Source: Cyclospora cayetanensis (Eukaryota; Apicomplexa; Conoidasida; Eucoccidiorida; Eimeriidae). From it: DNA of 64,000 nucleotides. How positions within the stretch are numbered: the first letter of the stretch is position 1; each line of letters begins with the position of its first letter. A program made the position numbers and the translations under genes. Of the stretch, positions 1 through 12,914 are shown piece after piece. The DNA lies in contig NW_020312425.1 of the NCBI RefSeq assembly GCF_002999335.1, positions 124,001-188,000 of the forward strand, read 5' to 3'. Below the pieces are notes generated by a model. That model ran no database searches. It was not told where the DNA came from and saw only the letters and a list, made by a program, of their open reading frames with translations.

Positions 1-1394
1 TCTCTTCTAATAGCTGCATGCCATGCTGGCTCGCGTAGGATGCAGCTGTTTGTTGGGACTAGGGGGGATGGCACTGCCTCGCGGCGTTACTTCGGCTTAT
101 TTGTAGGTATACATCTAGATCTGTCAGTGCGCTGCTGGCGTTTGGGTGGCAAGGCTGAATCAGGGAGGAATGGCTAGCATGCAGAAGCGCTTGGAAGGTA
201 GACCCAGCAGGGGGAATCTCCCAGCGTACGGCAGCAGGGAAAGCCTGAAAACAGAGAAACGAGTATGGCTGGTTTAAATCCTTAGGTTAAGGGCCAAGCA
301 CATGCAAGATGTTGCTCGTCGCCCTGCATGAGCATCCTGCCTCAAGGGCGCATGCCTGAAAAGGACTAAGAATCGGACTAGAAGGGAGGCCACAGCTAGT
401 CACCCTTTAGCCCGTAGTAAACTTCTGCTCTTTTTACCTCCATATATGGACAAGAAAGAGGGGCGCCTTTGCCGAGCTGCTCTCTGTTTCACTAGCCTTT
501 CAGGTGATCTGGCTCTTCAGGAGCAGGGCGAGCCGCATTTCATTTGAATACACGCTTGATCCGCTGCACGGCTTCCCTATACCTGACTCTTTGCGAGTAT
601 CAGGAGTGCTCAGGGGATGTAGCAGCGCGCGATAGTCCCGGCCCCCTTGCTTCCTGCTGGAACCATGTAGAGTAATGAGGGCAGGGATGGGGGTACCACT
701 TGAGAAGCAGTGGAAATAGCAACGAACGTAGATATGATGCACTTTGGGAGCTGCGGATCTGCGTGATGGGGGATTTCGGAGCAGCGTCACATATATTATC
801 AAGGGGCTACGATGCAGAAGTTACAAACCAGCAGCCCATCTCGTTGCTGTTATGGTGCGACAGTAAGGTGGAGGTAGAAGTTTGCATGTCCTTGTACGCT
901 CAGTCGTTTTTTATGTATCCTTTGGCACTGCGGGCTCGCATCTATGTCTATCCATCCCACTGAAAATCACCGTGGCTGGCAAAGCTGCACTTAAGTACTT
1001 TACATTACGGTTGGAATACAAAATGTTTGGTCGCTCTTATACTTTATCTGTTGGAGAGCAGAGCTAGTGTGATTCTATGCAGTAGACTGCATATACAAGT
1101 AAGTATGAATTCTGGGAGTGCTTAGCTTTCCCTGGTTCCTCCTGACGAAGCTCTGAGCGGTAATGGTAGGACGAGAGGGAACCGTTCTCAGAAAGAAGCT
1201 TAAGGACTTTCTAGTAGCTTTGTTTCGAGCGTGAGTCAATTTCTTTCCTATCGCTACCTCAGATGGAACTGTTCAAGCCTTGTAAAAGGCTAAGCCATAC
1301 CTAAATACTTCCTCGTGCACTAGTTAAATTTGACTACAACTTGCTTTATAACTGAAGAATTAGTTTGTCTAGACGTCGGTCCTGTTTATTCTAG
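1..1394. other. No supported gene
   Basis: Short open frames occur on both strands (for example 700-963 plus and 500-802 minus), but none has a convincing pair of splice sites, a recognisable domain or a simple-repeat signature. I see no tRNA, rRNA or mobile-element signal. The stretch is best treated as intergenic or as the flank of a gene lying to the left. Confidence 0.4.
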
Positions 1395-1893
1395 AGTCCT
1401 GTTGGCTCGATACAAAAGGCGGCTACGCTGTGTGCGTCCGCGCTCAATGCTGTGAGAAATAACATGCTGCGACTGCTCGGAGTGTCTAGAACAGGCGGCT
1501 ATGCGCACCCTAGTGTCCCTCTTCCCCCATGCGGGATCCCTGTGGGAATGGAAGCACGAAAAGAGGAGGGTGGGGCTTTGGGGGGCAGGGAGAAGCACTC
1601 ATTGATTCTCCACCAAGTTTGTATTTAGTCTGGAATTCAAAGCGACTGCCTGCGGAGTGTTTGGATGGAGCTATCACACCGCTTGACTTGTGGGCCCTCA
1701 GCTTGTCCTCGAGGCCGTTTTGAGGGGGTGGCAGTGTCTGATTTGGCGGAATTCGACGTTGCTAGCTTCATCCTGCTTCTTTTCGGTCGGTGACCGTCGC
1801 TGCCGCGAGGGCATTTGCTAGCAGCATTGCTGCTGCTGTTCTTACTGCTCCGCTACCACTGGAATTCTATGAGCCGTCCGACGTTAAGCACTA
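1395..1893 (+). CDS. Candidate two-exon gene fragment, unknown function
   Basis: Two segments read in phase. The first starts after an acceptor at 1391-1394 and runs to a possible GT donor after position 1610. The second starts after an AG near 1767 and ends at a TAG stop at about 1891-1893. The predicted C-terminal piece is alanine-rich and ends with the residues LEFYEPSDVKH. No start codon or upstream exon was found, so this is at most the 3' part of a gene. Composition looks protein-like, but no family is recognised, and it could be a chance open frame in intergenic DNA. Confidence 0.22.
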
Positions 1894-2872
1894 GGATTGA
1901 TGATGTTTACGGGCGATGGGCTGGGTAAGACGCAAGGTCCCTCGGGATGCGCTGTAGTAATAACAGTGTGAGTGTTGATTCGTGTGGCCCCTTGGCAGTT
2001 GCCCCGCTCGCTGTTCACTGCCCTATCTGGTGAGTCCATCTCTATTATCCTATATTAAAGCTTAATAAAACATATGTTTTGCTTGATTTCGTGTGAAAGT
2101 GCCACAAGATGCGGGCCTTAATACCCTATATCCCCAACCCGGGGCGCCCCTGCGGCCCCGTTCCAGACAACGACCGCGGAGCGGAGCGCGGCGGCTGCCG
2201 GTGCGTCCCTCTTTCATGTTCCTGTCTTACTCCTTCGTTTTTCTCTAGGATGCTTTTCCTCTAAGCATCTGATTTTCTAGTTAGCCGTTGTTTTTACCCC
2301 GCTCTGAAGCCGAAGCCCGGACCTCGCTGGGGTTAGGTCCAAGGGCCCTCCCTCTAAGGTCATATATAATCCCTGAAGCGTGCATCACTTCTCCTCTCTT
2401 CCATGTCTTTTTTGTTGGACTTCAAGCTTTAATAAGACAAATCAAATCAATTGCATCTGCCATCATTTGCGGGCTCCTTTTCCTAAGCATCTGTTAATCG
2501 TCCAGCATTCTGGACACTGGTCCAGAGTTCTGAGACCGCTGGCTCTGTTTGGGCCCCAGACAAGCTGAACATCCACTGCCTGTCCTTATCCTCATAATAC
2601 ATCATTTAAAGGCACATAGTATTGAACATTCGTGACATCGGGGCCACTACTGCCCATTGTGGGGGCCCCCAGGCCTGAGGGGTGTGTACAGCACTACAGT
2701 CAGCCGTCACGAAGAGGGAAAGTTGCTTTTCGCCTCAAGAAAACCACGGAGGTGCTTGAAACGAAAAAAACCTAATTGCCTGGAGAAGCAGGCAGCGATA
2801 GGGAGAGAGGGAAACAGACAGACTGGCAGAGAGACTAGGCGAGAGGCCCTCGAGCCTCCGGTCTATGCGAAG

Positions 2873-4147
2873 ATGCTGCAGCTCTTCAAAAACCAGGTGG
2901 TCACTTCAGTGGCAAAACAACAGGTGGAAATCAGACAGCTGGAGCTGGATTGGTATACCAACAATTACTGGACCCTTTCGCAGCAAGGCAAGGCCCTTCC
3001 TACCCCCGCCACTCTCCTATCGTTCGTATCTTTGCGTGGGTGTGTTTCCCTCTGTCCGCCTACCCGTAGCTGCCTGTCTCTTCGTGTACAATTACTGTTC
3101 TTCTCCGTGTGAGTGCTACCTCGTGCCGCTCGCCCGCGATCCTTGGAAAGAGGGGGCTGTTCGACCGCAGGGCCAGCGGGAACCTCTGCAGGCACACGGG
3201 AGGGGAGGGGGAAGTGTTGATAGAATGTTGGTAGAATGTCCATTGCCAAGGCCTTTATCGAACTCTCTTCTGCTACCAATCCTCTCAAGCCAACTGTCCT
3301 TACTCCTTTGTGCCTGCTCTTCAGCGGCTCTCCTCGCCGGTTTTGCATTTTCCCAGATTACCACGGCCCTGCCCAGCGATGTGTCTTTCGGCCTCGAAGC
3401 GAGCTACTTGCTGCTTGCTGCCCTCTCCTTAGGCATGCAACTCTGCGTAATTGTGACTACAACTTTCTGTTGCATGTGGGGGCCCGGTCTTGCTCTGAGG
3501 GGCCCCGACGGCGTGCGCTCGGTCAACTCTGCGGTGGAGAGTCTCAAGGCGGAGCAGGGCACTGTGTTTGGCTTGTTCGTAGCGGGTCTGAGCTGCTTTT
3601 TCGCTTCCAACATTCTGCTCCTCTGGTGCTACTTTGAGGAGTCCGTGGCTTTCGTATCAAGTCTCTTTCTGGGGGGCTTTGTAGTGGTGATCGCGTATTA
3701 CACCCTGTCTCTGACCCTCCAGCTTCGGGTTGCTGAGGCGGAGGCCGTAGAAGGCAATATCGACGCTCTCAAAGCATACGAAAACATTGCGGATCTCGAT
3801 GCGTGCTACGCATCAGCGCACTTCAAGCTAGCAGAGCCTCACCAGCAAACGGCAGAGGCGGCTGCTCCGAGCGCCCTTGGAGGAACCTCCTTCAGGCCAC
3901 TGCAAACGCAAGGACCGCAGGAGAGGTGAGATAAAAGAAGTTGCCACAAGCACGTGCAACAGATCACGCCTACTCCCCGCCAAAAAGCTGGATCTACCCC
4001 TTCATAATGTGTGGATGTGGCCTCTCTGCTGTTTGTTCGTTTCCTTTTCGCAGTTGGCAGGATGGCCCAGGAGTGCCGAGCGTCACCACGGAGGCAACAC
4101 CTCAGGGCTTCTTGGGAACAATGCTAGAGCTCTTCGACTGGGACTGA
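2873..4147 (+). CDS. Orai/CRAC-channel-like four-pass membrane protein
   Basis: Three exons (2873-2987, 3325-3925, 4054-4147) join in phase to give 269 residues. Four hydrophobic segments are visible at about residues 39-55, 66-89, 118-142 and 146-171. The first contains AALLAGFAF, which closely resembles the start of the pore helix of Orai proteins (SALLSGFAM in human Orai1). The spacing of the other helices, a GPGLALRGPDG turn after the second, and an acidic juxtamembrane stretch before the third also fit an Orai-like fold. Orai proteins form plasma-membrane calcium channels gated by STIM. Here the position matching the selectivity glutamate (human E106) is threonine (T52), so calcium selectivity cannot be assumed. 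Intron 1 would use a GC donor (AAG|GCAAGG), which is the only in-phase junction I found. An in-frame ATG at 2657 would add 72 residues. The assignment rests on motif and topology only. Confidence 0.55.
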
Positions 4148-6944
4148 TCCTCAGTATCTGCCTAGCGCCGTTGCTCTTTGCTGCCAGTAGGGTGGAATGG
4201 CATGGCTTGCAGATAGGAGACTACCCCAGATTCTTCTCTCTGGAGGGTCCAGCGGCTCTTGTACGGCGGAGATTAATGCCTGACCGTCATGTGGAGCCTT
4301 GTTGAGGAAAACTTGTGTTTCGCTACTTCGCTTAAAAGCTTGCAGCGTATGCAGGTTTGGATTAACATCCAGCCCGTCTAGGTTCGTAGAGCAGCAGGTC
4401 TCACTGCATACTTTGTAGTCTTTCCACGAGCATATTGTAACTTTATCTCAAGGCCTCCAACTGCACACCACACCTTAGGGAGTATGTATGTATGAAAAAC
4501 TCCACGAGGAATAATGGGCACGTGGAGACAAGGCTACTCAAAGCTGGCTCACCTGACAGATACAGAGTCACTAAGGATAGCGGAGCCCAATGAATCCGTC
4601 TCGATGCTACTTATGAAGCACGGCCTCCAAGGGCCCCGTGATGGCATACTCATAGAGCACCAAAGGAAGCACACCGGAGGCTTTTGTGTCCCCCTAGAAT
4701 TCCACTTGCACTTTGCCATTCCAGCAGCCTGTTGGAGTTACCGCATGTGCAAAAAGGATCCTATTGTTATAACCGTGGAGTACTTCCTCTTTAGGCCTTC
4801 CACAGGTAGACACTTTTAGCCTAGAGCCCAAAACAAAATTTTGGAGAGAGCTGTAGTGCTCGTTCACAAGCTTCCGTCTCCCCTCCTTGACAATAACCCT
4901 CAGGGTTCCCGCACAACGATAGCGGGGGAGCCAGGGTACCTGGGAGCTGAGGATTCATACCCACTTACACATATTAACCGATACCTACTCTTGTAGGGAA
5001 CCCTGACATCTCTTTGCATCCAAAGGCAGTGGGTGAACGGGGAACAACGGCATCCCGCCGACGCAAGCCATGGCTAGAGAGACTTCAAAACGGCATCAGG
5101 TACGCCCCAAACCCTAGCATTTCTTTTCCTAGCGTGACAGCACAGTTGTCGCGCTTCATATAAGGTGTGCAAACGAGAACAATAGTTCCAGACTTAGAAT
5201 ACATCCAATTAAAAGCTTTTTGGCACTTTTCAACAAGCTTATTGCCCCCCTGCCTGCGCCCCTTAACGTTCCGGACACAGAAGAGGCGCAGCTGGGAGGC
5301 GTTCGATGCTGATACCTTCAATCTTTTCCAGCATTTGTGGGTAGTTGCACAGAGAGTCTCGCCCACATGCACAGCATACAACTTCGTTTTTTCTATCATG
5401 AGAGTACCATGCATAAATTAGATATACTAGCAAGTAAGTCAATTAGTCAGCTATTTACCAATTATTGGTTGAATATGGTTTTAAGATGTGTGTAAATGTA
5501 GCTTAACCCGAGACAAGGGGACGATACTTTATTCCAAAGATATGCTCTGAAAGTTTTTACAGCCCTAAAGTCGTGTCAAAGCGAAGTATATAGAATATGG
5601 CAAAAAGACTGCTTTTCTAGTTTCCTTGCCCGCCAGGATAATGTTAGAGCAGCGTAATCGTGCATACTCTTCCCCATCCATATTGAAGTTGCTGCTTTAC
5701 GCGGCAAAAAAGTGCAAGGCAGCATTCTGGTTGACGCTCCGTGTCAATGAATACCATCTGGGCGGCTACCAAAAATTGAAAGGCAATCACCAGCCTGGCT
5801 AGTCTCTGTCCATACTCTCCGCAGCAGAAACCCCCGTGAGGAGGTCCACTTTCCCAAGTATGCCTTTTGTGGTCTAGCGTGGCGTGCGTACTTGCCGTTC
5901 TGGTGAACTTCGCTGCTTTTGTGTGCTGCACAGCAGCTCTTAGCAGCGTACTTAATATGACTCGCCCTTTCACTTTTATCCCTCCCTTTGTGCGCAGAGT
6001 CACACTATTCCCTGATTCATAGACTTACCGGCAGAAGTAATGAGGGAAGAAGCACTGCCCCATCTAACGGTAATAGCGGGGAGTGTCGTCTGTTGAACAC
6101 GCATAGCAGAAAGGGTTAAGAGTGTGTCCGACACTTCTTTTTCCTTCGTTCGTGCATAAAACGGATACTGAAACACATTTTACATATCCGTTTGAATATG
6201 ATTAGCGCTTTGCTGAAAATATCCACATGTTCTTCCATCGCTCCTAGTGCATTCGCTCCGGCTCACCGAGCAAAGTGTCGCTGCATGCCATACTCCATAG
6301 ATGTGACGCAGTTCTTGTAGTGGCGACTTTTTCCCGGGGTTAAACCCGAAAGCTTAGAACCTGATGCCCAAAATCTAGTATCCTGTCTCAACGCTTCCGC
6401 GTTTACTTTCTGTTCCCTTTACAACTAAGCCCTAGCAGGTCGTCCCTGCGCTTGTTGCTTCAATCGTTGCCTCCCGAGCCCGCCATACACGTTGTTCCCG
6501 TTCATTACTTTTTCCATTTTTTAGCACCTTGACTCGAATTATCACGCGCCCTCTCTATATTCGTCCTTATTTCCCCGCTCATGCACCCCCTCTTTGACGC
6601 AGGGCATCTCGCTCCGGGCTCATCGATCCATCGTTGAGGCCCCCCGAGGCTTTAGGTTTAGACATCGGCACGCGCATTGAGATAAATTGACAAAGCGAGG
6701 CTGAGGCTTCCCTTGCCGCTCCAGGCAGTGGCAGCAGCAGCAGCTAACTGTTTTCTTCATCGACCCGTCCCACCCGCGACGTTGGTGCTGCTCTCTGTGG
6801 GGTCTCTTGGAGCGGCCTTTTAGAGGGAAGTTTTAGCTTGCTTTTGTATTTTTGGGGTCCGAGATAAGCTGAGTGGACACCGTGGCTCCTGCGCACACAT
6901 GGCAGCATAGCCCGCGAATGCCTTGGACCTCGAATCCTTAGACA
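4148..6944. other. Intergenic stretch with weak candidate ORFs
   Basis: This 2.8-kb stretch separates the Orai-like gene from the transporter gene. Plus-strand frame 4514-4819 (101 codons, followed by a possible GT donor) and minus-strand frames 5085-5414 and 5644-6003 (109 and 119 codons) have protein-like composition. None shows a domain or signal peptide. Overlapping frames on the two strands at 5.1-5.4 kb are equally plausible, which argues that at least some are chance. No simple repeats are present. Confidence 0.35.
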
Positions 6945-9900
6945 ATGACGCGTTTCAAGAAGAAAGTTCAGGAAGCCCAACGCAAGAGCTCCACATCCGC
7001 ACAAGGCCAGCAGCACGAGCAGCAGCCAAATCAGGGTACCGTAGCTGAGAGCACTGCGCCTGCAGAGGCGCTGCCCAACCAGCCCGTGGCAGCAGTCGTG
7101 GCGACGGGCGACAGTCTGCCCGCGTCTCTCCTTAGGAAACCATCTGAATTCAGAGATCCCTCTGAGTCTCGGGGTAAAGGCTCAGTGGCTTTCCTTGGCC
7201 GTGACGGTCTACCTGTGGAGCCTTCCTCATCACGGATGATCGCGAAAAGCCCCCCTGGGAAGGCCCCTGCCTTCTCCCAGGGCAGACAGGAGGCAGCAAA
7301 CACCGCGGGCAAGGCGAGAACTCCCGGAGATGCGATGCCGATTGGAACCAGAAAAATGAGCAGAGAAGGTGGAACCTCAGTGCTCAGCACATGTGATCCT
7401 TCCGAGGTGCATACTCCTGAGCCAGCGCCTGTAAGTTTAAGCAAATCCGATGACCTTCGTGGGAGCGGCTTGAGCCCTCTCCCATCTTTGACTGGATCCT
7501 TTGCCTTGGCGGTGACAGCTCAAGAGGAGGGGGAACGCTCTCGAGCGACCTGTACCGGCGGGGTCAATTGGGCGTTCGCTCTTTTTTTCTTTTTGGAGGT
7601 TTTCGTCAATTTCGACTCTGGAGTAGTTCCAGCGATCCTCCCAACATTGCAGAAGGAATTCAATCTTGACGGCGTAACTGAGGGTCAGATCCCACTACCG
7701 ACTCCTGCATATGTTGCTGCCTTTGTTGCTGCTTCGGTCGTTGCGTCTGGTGCTGCTTGCCTCGAGGCTGGTGGTTGGGGGATAGTGCTGTTGTTGTCGC
7801 TGTTAGGGGGCGTCTGTGGAGCTCCAGTTGGATGTTTTTGCCTTATGACCGACCTTTACCCCTTTTAAGCCCTTCCTAGCGAGGCTAGAAAGCCTTCCGC
7901 ACCCCGGCAGTGCGCATTGCATCCCCCAACCACGAGATATTCAGCGCGGCGCGCTGTCCAACTCTGTACCGCTGCGACTGCTGTACTGCTTCTCCTTTTC
8001 TGTGTAGGCCTTTTGGGGGCTCTGCCTTACGTTGGGCTAAGCCTTAGCAGCCCATTTGTGGGTCGCGGTCTGACGCTCTTCTCACCCAAATATTTTTGTC
8101 TCTTCACAATGTTGGTCAACATCGTTGCCACTGGCCTCTTTGGGCTTGCTACGAACAGGTGGTGCGCCTTCGTTCAAGCGGTTCTTTGCTGCATTCGCTC
8201 CGTAGAGAGAAGTGCAGGCAGAGGCCAATCAATGGGGGTCGCTCCAGCTGTTCGATGAAGGGGTTCTTACAGGTCTTTGTTCGTGTTGCTGGCCATTAGT
8301 GGCGCTGCGGCCCTCTATGGCGTCTGGGGTTTCTATTTAAACATTGCCCTTCTCTTTCACTTCGAGCCTTGCTTTCCTGCACAGGCTGTTGTCTTCTTGA
8401 GTCTCGTTTTTGGCGTAGCGTTCCTCAGACCGTGTTGGCCATGGGGCAGTCGATTTGGTGTGCGTGTGTGGGGCTCTTCAGGATGCTCTTCTTTTCCCGC
8501 TTCCTGATAGGCCTTACGCAGTCTGGCATTAGCATCTACGCACCCGTGTGGGTGGACCGTTTCGCTCCCTCAGACAAGCTGACCCTGTGGATGGGACTAG
8601 CACAAGGGGGTGTTGTTGTCGGCACCATGGTGAGTTTGTTCTAAGGCCTTGTGGTGTATTCTATGTTCCCGTTGTCGGTGTTTGAGGCGGCCGCCTATAG
8701 CTTTCGGTTCGCCTTCCTTCTCTTGGTGCTCTGCGTGCCTGCTGCCGCGTTCTATGTTTTTTTGGCTGCCAGCTCGAATAAACTTTATATGGTGAAAGAC
8801 CTTTCGACACGCTTGTGTCCACATAGGGCTACTACCTGGCATGCCTTTCTCTCTGTGGTGTGTGCGAGCATCGCCCTCTCTCGCCCTGATGTTCGCACTG
8901 CTGCGCTCGTTGTTTTTGCTGTTCAGCTCGGCTGTGTCACTGCGGGAGCGCTGGATGCAGCCCGCCAGTCGGGCCTTGAATTCTTCCATTGGCGCCACGC
9001 TCTAGCAATCCAGTTTTTATGGTTGCTCGTTCTTGTGACAGTGTGGGGTTTTACTCCCCGCTCTCTGCTAGAAATTCAGCTCAAGCCCTCAGCAGTAGAT
9101 GACAGTGACATCGTCAGTTCTGTGAGTGCTGTTTCAATGGAATGTGTAGAATTTGGGGCGTCGGGAGAAGAAAGCATTTCCCAGAATAAGGCAAGGAGTT
9201 TCCCACCTGCTTTCGCGGCAGCCGCCAACTCCCAAGGGTCTGAACGGAAGAACAGGCCGATTCTGATCGGAGCGACGACGAGTGTAGTGCCAACCTCCCC
9301 TATGCAGTCAAGGAGAGGGAGAACGGCTCTTTGGTTCTTGAACGAAGAAGGGGGGCGAAGAGGCAGCCAGAGACGGGCCACAACGGGAATAGAGAAGAGA
9401 ATATCTTCGGAAGGTCCCCGAAAGAGTCTGCGTCCGACCCATCGGCAGTCCGGTGGGCGCTCCCGTTGAAGCTCCTTTTCTTGCAACACATTGGAGCTTA
9501 ACATAAAACTCCAATAGGAGGGAGTCAGTGGAACGGAGACATGCCCGGTGCTCAGCAGAGGAATTTTTGTGTCTTTGCGTTGTAGCGCGTTGCGTGCATT
9601 GAAAGCCTTGCTGCGATATGGAATCGCGCGTTATTTGTGTTGCTGTTTTGCTGGTGGTTTCAGATCTTCCGGAGTATCTAAAGGACCCGCTGTCAAACTT
9701 TTTGCCACTAGATTTCTTCGCGTCCAATGCGCAGCCTTGTCGAGTCTCGCGCCTGCAGTCCGCTGCAACCGCTGGGACGCGCCGGACAGAGAGCTCCCAC
9801 CATCGACAGAATGGATTTGGCGAGGAAGCAATCGGGTATATGGAGGGCTCTTCACTGCCTCGAGGGATTGGAGCTCCCCTGGCTCAGCGTGAATGCTCTG

Positions 9901-11894
9901 TGGGGAGGGGTAATTCTGCGTGCAACGAGAAGTGTTCCCGTGGTGTGTCGTTGCGGAGAAGGAACCCATGGGGTCATGAGGAATCTTGTGGGGGGGGAAG
10001 GAGGCAAAGCTCAAACAATTTTCAATACCAGATGACGTTTCTCACACCCCATCCTACGACCCTCGCCTTTGAGGCCCTTAATTGGGCGTCGGGGGCTCAA
10101 GACCCTATGCTCTTGGTGCAGAGGGATGCGCGGCAGCCACAAGCACCGTCGGCCCAGCAGAGTTCTGGCCGTGTTGAGGGAAGCTTTTCAGGGGGCGGCA
10201 ACGGCAGAGGCACCCCAAGTACCAGCAGGGCAACCGCCGGGGAGCAAGCACCTTCGACAGTTTTGCAGGACGGTGATGCACAGGACTTATCAAATATTGA
10301 TTTGGAAAAGGACACTCAGGGGGCTCTGCCTCAGGATGCGTGTGCAGAGAGGCGTCACTCGGTAGGTTGCTCCCTGGGAAGCACCCATGCACTTTGCAGT
10401 AGCGCACAAAGCAAAGCTGTACCCACACATATTTGGAGGTGTGAGCTTAGCAAAGGAGTGATGGGGAGAATGCGTGGATTGTCTTCTGCAATTTACTGCA
10501 GACCAAGGCCGATGCGTCAAGGGTCGCAGCCCCCATTAAAACATTCGGCGTCCGTGATTCGATTCGAATTCTGTTTTCGTAGGTTTCACTGCAGTTCAGC
10601 TGTTATTGTGGGTGCTCTTATGTTGCTGTACAGCAATTGCTGCTGTCTGGGTGGTGGTTTGCGTGCCCTTTTACAAGGCTTCGGGAGGTTCTCATTTTGT
10701 CAGTGTCGTTTCTTCTGGTGCTTGGCTTTCAGGAGTCCTCTCTACGTGTGTGTCACTTTTTCTCTTTGCGCCCTCTTCTTTGAGGTCACCGCTATTCAGT
10801 TCTGGTCGATCACGTACTTCCAAGAGGTCCTCAAGGTAGCAATAATTCTTAGACCTTCCTGTTGCCCACTGGCCTTCAGGGTGGTACCTCGAGCGCTCCG
10901 AGTTCCCCTGTGGAACCGCTAGCCTTGCTCAAGAGGGGTAAAATACTGGTGCTATAGAGCTTCTGATTGCATGGGCTTTTGGCTTCGAGATGTATATTTT
11001 GGTGTCCCTGTATAACTGCAACCGGCTTCGTCCATTCTGCGTGGTGCGTCTTGTGTCTGTACAGCGTCCCGCGAGTACAGTTCTTGTGGCCTGTAATGCA
11101 ACAGCAGCTACAGCGCCCATCCTGGGAGTATTGGGCGGTGGTTGGCTCGTAGATTTTGTTGGCGGGTACAAGGACGAGCGGGGAATGCGTCGAGTTATGG
11201 TGATACTTCTGTCATGGGCCACCATTTGCTTCCTGCTGGGCATTGCGGCGGGCTGTTCTACTAATTTTTGGATAGTCGTCCTCTGCATGTGGTGGATTAT
11301 GTTCTTTGGTGGGGGCATCCTCCCCGCGGCAACGGGTATCGTTATTACTTCTGTTCCTGTGGAGGTCCGCGCTTTCGGCAGTGGTTTCTGCATGATGATT
11401 TATAATCTTCTCGGATACGTTTTGGGCACGTTTCTTCCGGGTATTCTCATTGAAGCTGCCAGCCTCGTTTGGGGCATGAGGGTCAGTCCTATTGAAGCGC
11501 CTTGTCAGGAAGCGCTAGTACCCGACAAAGATTCCTTTATTCACCGATAATCGGGGCATGCATTCGGCCTCTGTGCTTGCAGCACTCCCCGCAAGCAGCG
11601 CTCCATCCCCAAATAGCACACCAATAAAAACCATCGCCTTTATGTTCTTTGTGATATCTTTCCTCCGGTTCCTTGCTTCTGTTTCAGGTTATATACTTGT
11701 GGTCTTTTAATGGCTTGGTGGGCTTGGCACTCGCTTGCTGCTTCCTGTGGCGCCTAGAGATCAAGCCGACCTTCATTTCGGACGTGGGCAGTGCGTCAAC
11801 CTGGACGCAACAACAGGACTTTGAAAACGACAATGCCCGGAGGGAAACACAAGAAGGCCTCCAACAAAAGGCAGTGTGTGTCCGTGTTAACTAG
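6945..11894 (+). CDS. Major facilitator superfamily transporter, multi-exon
   Basis: The gene starts at ATG 6945 with a ~200-residue hydrophilic, Ser/Pro-rich N-terminal tail. Transmembrane helix 1 follows (NWAFALFFFLEVFVNFDSGV). In-phase exons are 6945-7683, 8008-8158, 8482-8629 and from 8927 to at least 9121; together they give helices 1-6, including SRFLIGLTQSGISIYAPVW and FHWRHALAIQ. A large Ser/Gly/Gln-rich loop lies at about 9.1-10.6 kb, and its exon borders are unresolved. The second half is clear again: 10733-10835 (helix 7), 11065-11481 (GGWLVDFVGG, the MFS loop motif, and helices 8-11) and 11688-11894 (helix 12 and the C-terminus). The shape of helix 1 and the SPF/VG motif resemble apicomplexan MFS proteins of the spinster-like group. 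Spinster proteins move sphingolipids or lysophospholipids; the substrate here is unknown. Confidence 0.8.
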
Positions 11895-12812
11895 CCTTTG
11901 CACCCGAGGAGGGTGCGAAGAAGCAAGAAAAGCAGTGATATAGAATAGGGAAGGCGAGGAAATGTCCCGAAGCCTATGAGCGCATAATGATTGGCATTGG
12001 AGTTGGTTTTAGCCACTTCTGTGTAACTGTCAAAATAGCTCGCTGACATAGGGGCTGTATCTGTGCAGCCGTTTGATTATGCAACCCAATTAGAGGCAGC
12101 CCTTCAGAAGTCGTAGCGTTTTACATGCCTCTCCTGGCCGCTGCTAGTCGTTTTCTTGCCAAGGGCGCGCCATCCAGGGTTTACACGAAACCGCGCACTT
12201 TTCTGGTGGGTTTGGAAGAACCCTCTTTTTCATTAGGGAAGCCAAATATGTCTGGCTATATGCACTAAACTAACAAGATGTCAGCTCTGTTAAATGCCAG
12301 AGTTTGAGAAAGCTGAAATCAGCACAGAGGGTGCATGGCTGGCCTGATTTGTAGTTACTAGTGTTCAGGTAGATAGATAGTGGTTTTCTTGTGTTATCAG
12401 TAGCCCTCAGCAAGACTACTAGGTTTCGTGAATATTGATAATCGGCGTGGTAGAAATACAGGGCGGGTGATCGCATGCGTGCTGTTTGTGAACATTGTAC
12501 ATGAAATGATCATGACATAGTTCAATTGTTACCAAGGGGTGTGCGTCGCCAGACTAATAAGAAACTGTTTTCCTTGTTGATGTAACTCCAGGGAGATTTG
12601 TATGCTACACAGCTTCAAATGAACTGAATACCCATGTGAAAGAAGAATTGAACGGTGTGTGTACATCATGATACAACTTCTGCATTTTTGCTTATTGTGC
12701 AACAGCCCTTATTTATCTGGGTAAAAAAAGCCCTTAGTACTGCAGAAGAAATATTTACAAGGTCGAAGCTTGGCATTTGGTAGTAGAGAACAAATTTGAC
12801 CATTCAGGGTGA
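11895..12812. other. Intergenic, nothing recognised
   Basis: This is the 3' flank of the transporter gene. Only short frames are present, such as 12270-12476 minus, without splice support or motifs. No repeats or RNA genes are seen. Confidence 0.45.
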
Positions 12813-12914
12813 GTGGCACGGTCGGCGTTGCGGTGTCTGCGCGTCAGAAACATTGGACACGATGGCAAAACGCCTCCAGACTTGTGTCGTCTGTTCAATT
12901 TCAGCGGCGTCCAA

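Noticed and set aside
8651..8926. Hydrophobic frame as an extra transporter exon
   Set aside because: It contains a helix-like stretch, but joining 8629 directly to 8927 gives the expected helix 4 to 5 sequence in phase and restores the FHWRHALAIQ motif.
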